Source: CAVQND01 sp049518415 (GTDB lineage Bacteria > Verrucomicrobiota > Verrucomicrobiia > Limisphaerales > UBA8199). From it: a stretch of 64,000 nucleotides of DNA. The translations under genes and the position numbers were made by a program. Position 1 is the stretch's first letter. Each line of letters starts with the position of its first letter. The DNA is taken from positions 1 through 64,000 of the forward strand of contig JBEKRX010000037.1 in assembly GCA_049518415.1 (NCBI GenBank), in the 5' to 3' direction. Of this stretch, positions 27,122-35,932 are shown in pieces. Below the pieces are notes generated by a model that was not told the origin of the DNA, searched no databases, and worked only from the letters and a program-made list of their open reading frames with translations.

Positions 27122-27988
27122 ATGAAACTTGCCTGGTTGTCGCAGGTGCTCCCGGCCTTGATCTTGACTCGCGTTGGCTTGTCAGCCCCGGCGCCAACTT
27201 CCGTGGTTTCCCAGGTGCACGTGATCTCGGTACATGTCCGGGACCATGCGGCGTTCGACGCTGTATTTCTTTTGTTCAGGGACGTTATCCAATTGCCGCT
27301 GGTCTATGGTTCACTGAGCAAGCCAGGGAGTGAAAACGAAAGGCTTTATGCCGGTTTCTCCGTGGGGAACGCCTACCTTGAGCCTTGCGGTCCCTACCCG
27401 AGCGATGCCCCGTTCAGCCCGGACCAGACCGCGCGTTTCCATGGGCTGACGTTCAGTCCTGCCACCTCCCTCGGTGAGGATACACAGGAGTTGGCGCGCC
27501 GGGGCATTTCCCACGCGGCGATGGTTGGCGGTGGCAGCCTGCCCCGCTTTGTCTATTTCAACGATGCCTTACTAACCGGAGAATTGCTGGCGGTCAGCAT
27601 CTGGGAGGTCCAGGACAAGCAGGATCGCGTGAACCTCGGCTTCCTGAGTTCATCTTTGCAGGAGGCCAAAGGCGGCGCACTGGGCGTGAAACGCATCGAC
27701 GAAGTGCGGGTTGGCTGTCCCGGCCAGGCGAACGTGGAGCAATGGGGCCATTTTCTAACCCCCGCCAAGCACGAGGGCGAGGCCTGGTTCATCGGGAACG
27801 GCCCCGTGCTTCGCCTGGTTCCCTCCAAAGCGAACCAGATTGAGTCCATCGTCTTGAAGGTTGAATCCCTGGAACAAGCCAGGACAACTGCTGCGCAAAG
27901 GAATTTGCTGGGAAAGGTCACACTCGATGGCATCGAGTTGGATCCGGCCAAAACCTCGGGCCTCCGAATACTCCTGAAAGAGAAATAG
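27122..27988 (+). CDS. Secreted VOC/glyoxalase-superfamily protein
   Basis: A 288-residue protein with a signal peptide (MKLAWLSQVLPALILTRVGL...). The first domain begins VSQVHVISVHVRDHAAFDAV and continues with a paired beta-alpha-beta-beta-beta arrangement typical of vicinal-oxygen-chelate proteins; a second half (IESIVLKVESLEQARTTAAQ) repeats the pattern. A single conserved metal triad is not evident. The role could be binding or modifying a small metabolite in the periplasm. The next gene starts 21 nt downstream, so the pair is probably an operon. Confidence 0.58.
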   Translation: MKLAWLSQVLPALILTRVGLSAPAPTSVVSQVHVISVHVRDHAAFDAVFLLFRDVIQLPLVYGSLSKPGSENERLYAGFSVGNAYLEPCGPYPSDAPFSPDQTARFHGLTFSPATSLGEDTQELARRGISHAAMVGGGSLPRFVYFNDALLTGELLAVSIWEVQDKQDRVNLGFLSSSLQEAKGGALGVKRIDEVRVGCPGQANVEQWGHFLTPAKHEGEAWFIGNGPVLRLVPSKANQIESIVLKVESLEQARTTAAQRNLLGKVTLDGIELDPAKTSGLRILLKEK

Positions 27989-28008
27989 CCATCGAGCCCA
28001 CGCCCTCC

Positions 28009-29127
28009 ATGCCCATACGACTACTGCTCGCAATGGCGGTGACCGCATTCCCCATGCTGATCGCCGGCGTATCCAACGCGGACGATCCTCCGCTGCCTTC
28101 CACCCGCCCGTTTAGGATGGGTTTCACCCGCTGGCCGTCCGACCTTTCGGCGGACGGGATTCAGACCGCTCAGAGTTTTGCCTACGCCCATGGCGACATG
28201 GTCTCGGTCATGTTCATCGGCGGAATCCCCTGGCCGGAAGCCCTTGAAGGCAAACCGTTCTCCAAGGATGTCCAAAGCAATCTCGACTACCGCCCGCCAA
28301 GCGGCCGCAAGTTGTTCTTGTCCATTTCCCCGTTGAACAAGGACCGCACCGACATTGCTCCGTATTGGGGGGAGAAGGACAACCTGCCGCTCCCCAAGCC
28401 CTGGGACCGGCGGCCCTTAAACAATGCGGAGGTCAAGCAGGCCTTCTTGAACTTCACCCTGCGCGCCGTCAAGGCCATGAGTCCCGATTACCTCGCCATT
28501 GGCGTTGAATCCAACGTGCTCTTGTCCCACAGCCCGGCCAGGTGGCAACAATTGAAGGAACTCCACCGCGAAACTTACTCCGCCATAAAAGCCCGGTATC
28601 CAGACTTGCCGGTGTTTTTCACCACTGAAGTCCTGCACTACAAGAAACTGGCGACCGAAGCAAAGGACAAGGATCAGGAAGGCGAAGTCGCCGACCTCAT
28701 GAAGCAAAGCGACCTGTTCGCCCTGAGCATCTACCCTCACATGAGTTATTCGGTGCCTCGTCCCATTCCGTCGGGCATGTTTGACTTCGCCAGAGCGTTT
28801 GAGAAGCCCACCGCTGTTGCCGAATCCGGGATGACTTCCCGCGACGTGGAACTGAAGGCTTTCAAACTCACCCTGAGGGGATCGGAAGCGGATCAAAAAC
28901 AATTCACCGAGCTGTTACTAAAGTCGGCTGCGCGAGACCGCTACGAATTTGTCATCAACTTCGCCACAACCGACTTTGAGAAGTTGTGCGCCAGACTGCC
29001 TCCGCCAATGGATGATCTGGCGCGTATCTGGGCGTACACGGGAATGCAGACCAGCGATCAAAAGCCGAAGCCCGCGCTCGTCATCTGGGACGCTTGGCTC
29101 AAAGCCAAACACGAGCCGACAAAATGA
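28009..29127 (+). CDS. Secreted TIM-barrel glycoside-hydrolase-like protein (GH53-like)
   Basis: A 372-residue protein with a signal peptide (MPIRLLLAMAVTAFPMLIAG). The body looks like a clan-A (beta/alpha)8 glycosidase: DYLAIGVESNVLL (about residue 165) has a Glu where the acid/base would sit, and TAVAESGMTS (about residue 275) has a Glu where the nucleophile would sit, with an intervening LFALSIYPHMSY strand. This spacing resembles GH53 beta-1,4-galactanases, which attack pectic galactan, but sequence similarity is weak. It follows the VOC-like gene closely. It fits the pectin-degradation theme of the window; the family assignment is tentative. Confidence 0.55.
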   Translation: MPIRLLLAMAVTAFPMLIAGVSNADDPPLPSTRPFRMGFTRWPSDLSADGIQTAQSFAYAHGDMVSVMFIGGIPWPEALEGKPFSKDVQSNLDYRPPSGRKLFLSISPLNKDRTDIAPYWGEKDNLPLPKPWDRRPLNNAEVKQAFLNFTLRAVKAMSPDYLAIGVESNVLLSHSPARWQQLKELHRETYSAIKARYPDLPVFFTTEVLHYKKLATEAKDKDQEGEVADLMKQSDLFALSIYPHMSYSVPRPIPSGMFDFARAFEKPTAVAESGMTSRDVELKAFKLTLRGSEADQKQFTELLLKSAARDRYEFVINFATTDFEKLCARLPPPMDDLARIWAYTGMQTSDQKPKPALVIWDAWLKAKHEPTK

Positions 29128-29223
29128 CAGCGGCGTCTGATTTCCTTGATACGCGGTTTTGATGGCCGAGGGATACATGCGACATGCCCCCATTGATTCC
29201 CAGGTCGCCGAAAAGACCCGAAC

Positions 29224-29394
29224 ATGCCCGATCACAACGTCATCTGGAACGTCACCAGGAGCGAGAGAGGCAGCGCCACCGCCATCCGCCGCGAGGGCGG
29301 CTCGGGCATCATGACCGATGGCACCGACGCGGCGAGCATCGCCCACAACCTGTTCGGCGGGTGTGAAAATGCCGCCATCCAGATTCTCCGCTAC
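29224..29394 (+). pseudogene. Beta-helix (pectate-lyase-like) gene remnant
   Basis: A short frame reads MPDHNVIWNVTRSERGSATA, then IMTDGTDAASIAHNLFGGCE and NAAIQI. The DHNVIWN and IAHNLF..CENAAI pieces are rungs of right-handed beta-helix glycan lyases or hydrolases. There is no signal peptide or continuation, and the sequence then runs into the opposite-strand GIY-YIG gene. I infer a relic of a larger enzyme gene. Confidence 0.45.
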
Positions 29395-29396
29395 GG

Positions 29397-29777
29397 TCAA
29401 CTCCCCACCGCCTGGTTGCACACCGGGTGCCAGAGTTCGATCAGGTCGTGCTCCTCAGAGCAGCGCGCCGACTGACCGGCGGTCGAAAGATGAACATGGA
29501 TATGAGTCGCGCCCTGGGCGATGGCGTCCTCCAAGCTGACGTGCCCCTCCAGTCGCTGCTTCAAAGCCCGGGTCTGGGCGACATAGATTGGCACCCAGGT
29601 TCCGTCCTCGGATTCTTTGGCATAAATATAGTTGGCCGGCACCGCCGGGAACGCAGCGTCGAGGGGGTGGATCTCGTAGGGGTATTGGGTTCCTGACTGC
29701 CCAGGCCAGTCGATGAAAGGCGAGGGCGCGAGCTCAGGTTGTTGGTGGCGGTGAAATAAGTGGCTTAGGAGGCTCAT
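29397..29777 (-). CDS. GIY-YIG-like domain protein
   Basis: A 126-residue protein. The central part, ANYIYAKESEDGTWVPIYVA followed by QTRALKQRLEGH, matches the GIY-YIG pattern (two short strands with Y-I-Y and Y-V-A, then a Q-x-x-x-L-x-x-R-L helix). A later GATHIHVHLSTAGQSARCSE block and EEHDLIELWHPVCNQ resemble the usual end, with a conserved Glu. The domain is found in small nucleases and in proteins of unknown function. The start at 29777 gives MSLLSHLFHRHQQPELAPSP; the ATG at 29846 is possible but adds basic non-family sequence. Confidence 0.65.
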   Translation of the reverse strand: MSLLSHLFHRHQQPELAPSPFIDWPGQSGTQYPYEIHPLDAAFPAVPANYIYAKESEDGTWVPIYVAQTRALKQRLEGHVSLEDAIAQGATHIHVHLSTAGQSARCSEEHDLIELWHPVCNQAVGS

Positions 29778-30113
29778 AATCGGCTGCTTTAGGTTCGCAG
29801 CGAAGACCACTCGCCGGGCGTGGCGAGGCAGGGGTCGGAACAACAATGGCCCCGAACCAAGTTCCAGCCGCCCGGGCTAGAAAAGAATTTCCGCTCGGCT
29901 GTTGAATCTTGTCAGCCTCTTATTTCAGATGCTGATCGCTTTGTCAACTACATTCGCATCCCCCCCGCCACACCCGCAAATCAACCGGACAAAATCACGC
30001 CAGGTCAGTTTTCTGTCGTCCCCGTGATGACCGGCTCCATTTGCCTGTCTTCTGAGCTGGCGACAATCAGGTCACGCAGCAAATAAGTTGCAAAAACGCT
30101 GTAAAAATGGGGA

Positions 30114-30188
30114 TGGTGCGCGATAGAGGGTTCGAACCTCTGACCCCTTCCGTGTCAAGGAAGTGCTCTACCACTGAGCTAACCGCGC
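30114..30188 (-). tRNA. tRNA-Val (anticodon GAC)
   Basis: On the minus strand the sequence folds as a 75-nt cloverleaf with encoded CCA. The acceptor stem is GCGCGGT/ATCGCGC, the D-arm is GCTCAGTGGTAGAGC, the anticodon stem CTTCC/GGAAG encloses loop TTGACAC (anticodon GAC, reading GUC/GUU), and the T-loop is TTCGAAC. A degenerate copy of its 3' end is at 24019-24048. Confidence 0.95.
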
Positions 30189-30329
30189 AACGACCGCGGA
30201 AAGACCGATGAGAATCCCTGATCTCTATGCTCTTTCCCAAGCTGCGCCAGGGAAAATCACCCTTTCCCTTCGCCTCGGCAAGCCCAAAAACCGGCAGCGG
30301 CAAGCCAACGTCCAGGAGGGCGCAGCGGG

Positions 30330-32330
30330 TTATTGGTATTTGATGACGATTTTGCCGCCAACGGCGCGGATGGAGGAGATGTTGAGGGCTGGCGGGGAGG
30401 AGCGGAGCCGGTAGAACCGGGCGTTGCCCGCCGGCGGCACGGTAACGGTCTTGGCGACCGGGTCGATGACGGCGGTGTTGTCTGGGAGGTAAGGTCCCGC
30501 TGGGGAGGGGGAGGACATCAAGGCGAGCGTCCCGGAGGCGGCGGGCACGAACAAGAGGTAGTTCAGCGCCATGACCTGGCTGTCCTTGCTGGGAGTGCCG
30601 TCGATGGTCAGTCGCAGCGTGTTTGTGCCGCCGAGGCTCAGGACGACCGGCACACCGTTGGAGGTCAACGGGACGTAGGCGTAGTTGATGCGCATCAGGT
30701 TGTTGGGAATATCAAACAGGCCGAGCGAACTCGCGGTCTGGTCGCTCGTGGTCGGGTCGCCGCTGACCGCGTCCAGTTCGGCCTGCGTCGGGCTGTAACT
30801 GGCGACGCGCAGATAGACGTTGTAATTGGTGGGAGCAAAAGCGCGGGTGTAGTTGAGCCACTCCCCCGGCTCGGTGTGAACCACTTCATATTCGGGGACG
30901 CCGACGACGGCGTATTGCTGGCGTTGGTGGTCATTGGGGCGTTGCGCCGGCGGGATGCCCGGCGGGTAATTCACCATATCCTGAATCTCCTGGTAGCCTC
31001 CCTGAATCGTGCTCACGTCGTCCGTCGGGCGATATTCGTTCCAGTTGCCCTCCGGCGAAGTCCGGTTGTCGTGGTAGTCGATCCCTTCGCTGCCCGTCGC
31101 CAAAAAATAGCCCGAGGGAAACCCGTTCACCGGCGAGGAGTTGGTGTCCAGGCCGGACACGGGGATGGGGTCCACCTGGAATTGGCCGGCGCTGTTATAA
31201 TCCTCCGCCTCGACGGTCTTGACCGGCTCGGTGGAGACGAAGGTGTCGCTCAAGGTGTCGAACCAGAAGGTGTTGGTGGATTTCATCGTGCCGCTCACGT
31301 CCTGGAGCTCGAGGCGCGCGGCATACACCGTGTTGGGTTGCAGCGTGCCTGGGGCCGTGCTGAAGCTGAGGTTGGTGCCGTTGGCGGGCAGCGGCGCCAG
31401 GGCGGCGGACTGGTCCACCCCGTTCAAATAAAGTTTGGTGGCGGCGGCGGCGATGAGACTGGTGCTGAACGTGTTGGCGGTGAAGCTGATGCCGCTGGCG
31501 GGGGGATAAAAATTGGTAAAGCGTGAGACGGGCACGCGCGTCACGACTTGCGGCGTGCCCGGCACCGGGTGGCGAATGGCCGGGGCGATGTCGGCATTCG
31601 GGTCCGTGTCCGTCGCCAGGTAGTTGTCGAAGGTCGCGTCGGTCGGCGTGGTCGAGCGCGAGTAGCTAACGAGGCCGCAGGAGCCACTGTCATAACTCAC
31701 ATCCTCGGCCTGGATCGTCACCAGGGGAGCAGTCAGGTCGAAGTAGTCATAGAGTTGGGCCGTAAAAGCCGTGCCCGCAGCTTGGAACACCAAGCGATAC
31801 GGGCGCCCCGGTTCAAGTTTGACCTCCGCCGCCGCTATCGTATTGATCGCCTGGAGGCCATCCACCCGGTTGATCTGCAATTCCCCGCCCAGGCGGCTGC
31901 TGGGATCGGCGCCGTGCTGATTTGGGTCATAATTGCAGACATAGCCCGTGGTCCCGAGGATGGTCTCGATGTTTTGCCCGCGCCCCAGCAATACCAGCGC
32001 CTGGTTGAGCGTGTCATCCCAGGCCGCCATGTCCACCGAGACATAGAAATCGGTGTACTGCGGACCTTTGGTGAAGAAGGCCAGCCCGCCGGCCGAGGCC
32101 TGGACGCGCAGCCCCTTGCCGGCGCCTACGGCGGGGAATGTCACCGTCGGGGTCGGGGCTGGCGGGTAAAACACGACCGACCAGCCCGACAGCGTGCCGC
32201 TGTCGAAATTGTCCGACTGCGCTTGAAGGTTCCCATGCAGGCACCCGAGCCCCAGGGCCGCCGCCACGGAGAGCTTGCCGAGGCGCGCGCACGTTTGAGA
32301 GCCAATGAGTTGTGGTGAAGTGGTTTTCAT
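30330..32330 (-). CDS. Secreted protein with CBM6/35-like carbohydrate-binding region
   Basis: A protein of about 666 residues with a signal peptide (LSVAAALGLGCLHGNLQAQS). A concanavalin-like segment follows (NFDSGTLSGWSVV...LQINRVDG). Late in the protein GEWLNYTRAFAPTNYNVYLR is the binding-face strand of CBM6/CBM35 modules. The C-terminus (NARFYRLRSS...) is of the RFYRL type common at the ends of verrucomicrobial secreted proteins. No catalytic motif is visible, so it is probably a polysaccharide-binding surface protein. The start is well supported: AGGA lies 7 nt before the ATG at 32330. The farther ATG at 32402 was rejected. Confidence 0.72.
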   Translation of the reverse strand: MKTTSPQLIGSQTCARLGKLSVAAALGLGCLHGNLQAQSDNFDSGTLSGWSVVFYPPAPTPTVTFPAVGAGKGLRVQASAGGLAFFTKGPQYTDFYVSVDMAAWDDTLNQALVLLGRGQNIETILGTTGYVCNYDPNQHGADPSSRLGGELQINRVDGLQAINTIAAAEVKLEPGRPYRLVFQAAGTAFTAQLYDYFDLTAPLVTIQAEDVSYDSGSCGLVSYSRSTTPTDATFDNYLATDTDPNADIAPAIRHPVPGTPQVVTRVPVSRFTNFYPPASGISFTANTFSTSLIAAAATKLYLNGVDQSAALAPLPANGTNLSFSTAPGTLQPNTVYAARLELQDVSGTMKSTNTFWFDTLSDTFVSTEPVKTVEAEDYNSAGQFQVDPIPVSGLDTNSSPVNGFPSGYFLATGSEGIDYHDNRTSPEGNWNEYRPTDDVSTIQGGYQEIQDMVNYPPGIPPAQRPNDHQRQQYAVVGVPEYEVVHTEPGEWLNYTRAFAPTNYNVYLRVASYSPTQAELDAVSGDPTTSDQTASSLGLFDIPNNLMRINYAYVPLTSNGVPVVLSLGGTNTLRLTIDGTPSKDSQVMALNYLLFVPAASGTLALMSSPSPAGPYLPDNTAVIDPVAKTVTVPPAGNARFYRLRSSPPALNISSIRAVGGKIVIKYQ

Positions 32331-32743
32331 GTTGTTCCTGATGTCGATTAAAAGTGCTTCGATTAAGTGCCGGTCTGCCGGCGGCCTGATTCGGTCACTC
32401 ACTCAGCCGTGTCCCTTCAGTAGCGCCTGGGAGCGCCGGCGGTCCGCCTGCCCTCAGCGCCGGCCCGGCGCTGACCTTCCCGCTGCGGACTTTTCTTCAC
32501 TGAAAAGTGACCGCCAGCCAGGTGGCAGGAGGTGTTCGGTCCCGACACGCCGGGAGACAGGGCACGCGGGCCGCGTGCGCTACCCAAGCCACTGAATCGT
32601 TATGGCCCAGATTAGTCAAACGGCGCCCCAGTGTCAAGCATTCTTGCTCGTCTGAACCCCCCTTTTCACCGCTTGTTTTCGCCGCGGGCCAAGGCTAGGC
32701 TCCCGGCTGGCGGCCAGACCGAGCATAACGAAAGATTCCTGGT
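32331..32743. other. Divergent intergenic region with two palindromes
   Basis: I see no protein-like frame. It contains a GC-rich palindrome at 32454-32474 (TCAGCGCCGG/CCGGCGCTGA) and a hairpin at 32489-32508 (ACTTTTC/GAAAAGT). Promoters for the flanking divergent genes must lie here but none is convincing. Confidence 0.45.
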
Positions 32744-34579
32744 ATGCATCTGCAGCTCATCGATTGGGTGATCGTGTTGTTGACCCTGTTCATCTGTTTT
32801 TTCCCGGCCCTGTTTTTCGGCAAGCGCGCCGGCCGGAACACCTCCGAGTTTTTCGTTTCCGGCCGTTCGGTGCCGTGGTGGCTGGCGGGCCTGTCCATGG
32901 TCGCCACCACCTTCAGCAGCGACACCCCGAACCTGGTGACCAACATCGTGCGCCGCCAGGGCGTGGCCGGCAACTGGTGCTGGTGGGCGTTCACGCTCAC
33001 CGGGGTCGCCACGGTCTTTTTCTATGCCCGCTTGTGGCGCCGCTCCGGGGTCTTGACCGACCTGGAGTTCTACGAACTCCGCTACTCCGGCAAGGCCGCC
33101 AGCTTCGTGCGCGGGTTTCGCTCGGTCTATCTGGGCCTGTTCTTCAACTGCTTCATCATGGCCACGGTCTTGCTGGCCGCCTGTAAGATCGCCGCCATTC
33201 TCTTTGGCCTGTCCCGCTGGCAGACCCTGCTGCTGTGCGGGCTGCTCAACGTCGTGTTCGCGGCCCATGCCGGCCTCTGGGGTGTGCTGGTCATCGATAT
33301 GATCCAGTTCTTCGTGAAGATGACGGCCGTCATCGCCGCGGCCTGGTTTGCCGTCCAACACGTCGGCGGCCTGCACGCCCTGGTCGCGGCCCTGGCGACC
33401 AAGACCGGGCCCAAGGGCATCAACTATTTGCACCTCCTGCCCGACTTCAGCCGGAGCAACTGGGACGTGGCCGTGACCGTCTTCATCATGCCCATCGCCG
33501 TGCAATGGTGGGCGGTGTGGTATCCGGGCGCCGAGCCGGGGGGCGGCAGCTACATCGCCCAACGCATGCTGGCCTCCAAATCGGAAAAAGACTCCCTGGG
33601 CGCCGTGCTCTTCTTCAACCTCGCCCATTACGTGCTCCGGCCCTGGCCCTGGATTCTCGTCGGCCTCTGCTCCCTGCTGGTTTATCCGCAATTGTCCGAC
33701 ATCCAGGCCGCCTTCCCGAAGCTCGACCCGAAACTGCTCGGGGACGACATCGCCTACCCGGCCATGCTCAAGTTCTTGCCCCTGGGATTCATGGGCCTGA
33801 TGGTCGGGGGCCTGATTGCCGCCAACTCCTCGACCATCCTGACCCATCTGAACTGGGGCGCCTCCTACCTGGTGCACGACTGCTATCGGCGGTTCCTCAA
33901 CCGCCGCGCCGGCGAGAAACACTACGTCTGGGCCGGCCGCTGGGTCACCATCGGCCTGTTCCTGTGCGCCGGCGGCTTCACCTACCTCCTGGAAACCGCC
34001 AAAGACGCCTTCGACCTCATCCTCCAGGTGGGCGCCGGCACCGGCCTGCTCTATCTCTTGCGCTGGTTCTGGTGGCGCATCAACGCCTGGTGCGAAGTCG
34101 CCGCCATGGTCAGTTCCTTCGCCGCCTCGGCCGGCATTCTCCTGTGGAACAAACTGCACGCCGCCCCGTTCATCGCCACCCATCAGGCGCTCATCATCAC
34201 GATTATCGTTACCACCCTTTGCTGGGTCCTGACCGCCTACCTCGGCCCGCAGACCGACCGCCGGACGTTGCTTGCCTTCTACAAGAAAGTCAGGCCGTTC
34301 GGCCCGGGCTGGCGCCGCATCCGGTTGGCCGCCGGCAGCAGCGAGGCCGAGGCTGCGGCCACGGGCGAAAATATCCCGCTGGCCCTGCTCGGCTGGGCGG
34401 CGGGTTGCGCCGTCATCTGGTCAGGACTCTTCACGGTGGGCAACTTCCTTTATGGCCGCCTGGACCTGGCCTTGACGCTGCTGGGCGTGTTCATCGCCGG
34501 CGGTTTGGTCCTCCTCTACGTGCTCACCAGGCTCTGGGCCGATGCGCCGCACGCCGGCGGCGAAGCCCAGGGCCATTGA
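32744..34579 (+). CDS. Sodium:solute symporter (SSS family), large form
   Basis: A 611-residue integral membrane protein with about 14-15 hydrophobic segments. Near the N-terminus it has SEFFVSGRSVPWWLAGLSMV and ATTFSSDTPNLVT, the SSS pattern (F.AGR...W...G.S......S..T...). Later GGSYIAQRMLASKSEKDS and AANSSTILTHLNWGASYLVH are conserved loop regions. It probably imports an organic solute with Na+. It differs from the SGLT-like protein at 1195-2823, lacking the YW..DQ signature. It stands alone on the plus strand, converging with a secreted-protein gene, so its substrate is not indicated by neighbours. Confidence 0.86.
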   Translation: MHLQLIDWVIVLLTLFICFFPALFFGKRAGRNTSEFFVSGRSVPWWLAGLSMVATTFSSDTPNLVTNIVRRQGVAGNWCWWAFTLTGVATVFFYARLWRRSGVLTDLEFYELRYSGKAASFVRGFRSVYLGLFFNCFIMATVLLAACKIAAILFGLSRWQTLLLCGLLNVVFAAHAGLWGVLVIDMIQFFVKMTAVIAAAWFAVQHVGGLHALVAALATKTGPKGINYLHLLPDFSRSNWDVAVTVFIMPIAVQWWAVWYPGAEPGGGSYIAQRMLASKSEKDSLGAVLFFNLAHYVLRPWPWILVGLCSLLVYPQLSDIQAAFPKLDPKLLGDDIAYPAMLKFLPLGFMGLMVGGLIAANSSTILTHLNWGASYLVHDCYRRFLNRRAGEKHYVWAGRWVTIGLFLCAGGFTYLLETAKDAFDLILQVGAGTGLLYLLRWFWWRINAWCEVAAMVSSFAASAGILLWNKLHAAPFIATHQALIITIIVTTLCWVLTAYLGPQTDRRTLLAFYKKVRPFGPGWRRIRLAAGSSEAEAAATGENIPLALLGWAAGCAVIWSGLFTVGNFLYGRLDLALTLLGVFIAGGLVLLYVLTRLWADAPHAGGEAQGH

Positions 34580-34663
34580 CAAAGTCGCCCTGGAGTGCGC
34601 CGGCTCGACGGTCGAGCTTTAATGATGCGTCTGCCGTTTCATCGGCTCGTCCAGAAGGAACTT

Positions 34664-35932
34664 TCACCTTGCTTGCCACTGGCGCCACACCTGGGCGGCG
34701 GACTGGCGGAGCTTTTCCGGCGTCCAGGCGGCCCGGTCGGGCAACGGCACGGAGGCGCCCGGGCAAGCCACCAGGAAGGTGAGCTCCTCGGTCCCGCCGG
34801 GGGGCAATTGGAAGGCGTATTCCGCCTGGCCGCCCGCATAGAGCGACTGGTCGTTGCTGCCGCCAACGTCCACGTAGCGCAGGGCCGCGCCGTTGAGCCT
34901 GCCCGCGATGGCCTGTTCCAGATTCGGCTGGGTGTCCGCGGGGAACAACCAGATCACATTCAGGATTGGGTTCTGGTCGGGGGCGCCCAGCTTGGGCAGC
35001 ACGGCCACGTCCAGGAGGCCGTCGCCGTTTTCGTCGCGCGCGGCAAAGAGCAGGGCGCCGGGCTGATGCTGCCCCCAGCGAGCAACGGGGTCGAGCTCCT
35101 GTGGCGGCGCGCCTTCGACCCGGCAGACTACCGGGCGCTGGCCAGCTTGAGCCCAATAGCTCTCGCAGAAGCCCAGCACGACGTTGAGCCTGGCTTTCGG
35201 TTCCACCTTGAAGCGGTAGAGGATCGGCACCCCGCCCATGCCGGCGCGTATGTTCCGGAACGCCGGGTCGCACTCGACGGCCGGCGTGGCCCAGCCGGGC
35301 ATGGCCAGCGCGTCGTCCGCCCAGCCCCACTCCCGCATGGCCTGAGAGACTTTGATGCCCGTCGGCAGGCCCACGACCGCGCGCCCGCCCAGCGTGACGG
35401 TCTTCAATCCCAGGTGCACGGTATCGGGCAGCAGCAGTGAAAGTTTTGCCGAGGTCTGCTGGCCAGCCGTCTCGGTCAGACGCACGTTCAGGACATCCAG
35501 TCCCGCCGGCCAGGCGGGCGCGCGAAACGCCGTGAGCGTGACCGCGACCGGACCGTATTGAGAACGCGCCTGGGCGGCGGGAATAATGCCGTCCAGTTTG
35601 ACACTTTGAACTGCCGGGGGTGGGGCGGCGGGTAATCCTGCGCCGGTCAACTTGACCGCCACCGCGCCCCAATCCTCCAACAGCCGGCCCTGGTCGTCCA
35701 TTTGCGTGGGCGGCAACCCGGGCGACGTGAAGCTGACCTCCGCCCACAACGGGGCCGCCAGCCCAAGGGCCAGCACCCCCGCAAGGCGGCACGGCCCTAA
35801 CCAGGCCTGCCTGTGCGTCGCACGCAGACCGGCCGCGCGCGGCGCAGGCAGTGGGTGCTGGGGAGGGGGTGAGCAAGTGCGCCCTGGCGCCGGAGGCGGA
35901 CTTGGGTGCCTGTCTGCCGGCGCATGACTCAT
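34664..35932 (-). CDS. Secreted protein of unknown family
   Basis: I do not recognise this 422-residue protein. It has a long Pro-rich n-region and a hydrophobic signal core (LAGVLALGLAAPLWAEVSFT), then a beta-rich body with a metal-binding-looking ARDENGDGLLDVAVL segment like a calcium or FG-GAP loop. The C-terminus is an amphipathic helix (SAAQVWRQWQAR). It begins at an ATG that overlaps the stop of the isomerase-fold gene by four bases (ATGA), so the two are co-translated and may work together. A sugar- or glycan-handling role is inferred from that pairing only. Confidence 0.6.
   Translation of the reverse strand: MSHAPADRHPSPPPAPGRTCSPPPQHPLPAPRAAGLRATHRQAWLGPCRLAGVLALGLAAPLWAEVSFTSPGLPPTQMDDQGRLLEDWGAVAVKLTGAGLPAAPPPAVQSVKLDGIIPAAQARSQYGPVAVTLTAFRAPAWPAGLDVLNVRLTETAGQQTSAKLSLLLPDTVHLGLKTVTLGGRAVVGLPTGIKVSQAMREWGWADDALAMPGWATPAVECDPAFRNIRAGMGGVPILYRFKVEPKARLNVVLGFCESYWAQAGQRPVVCRVEGAPPQELDPVARWGQHQPGALLFAARDENGDGLLDVAVLPKLGAPDQNPILNVIWLFPADTQPNLEQAIAGRLNGAALRYVDVGGSNDQSLYAGGQAEYAFQLPPGGTEELTFLVACPGASVPLPDRAAWTPEKLRQSAAQVWRQWQAR

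Noticed and set aside
24019..30143. A complete integrative element
   Set aside because: No integrase, recombinase or mobility gene is present between the two tRNA 3'-end copies, so only a remnant or islet can be proposed.
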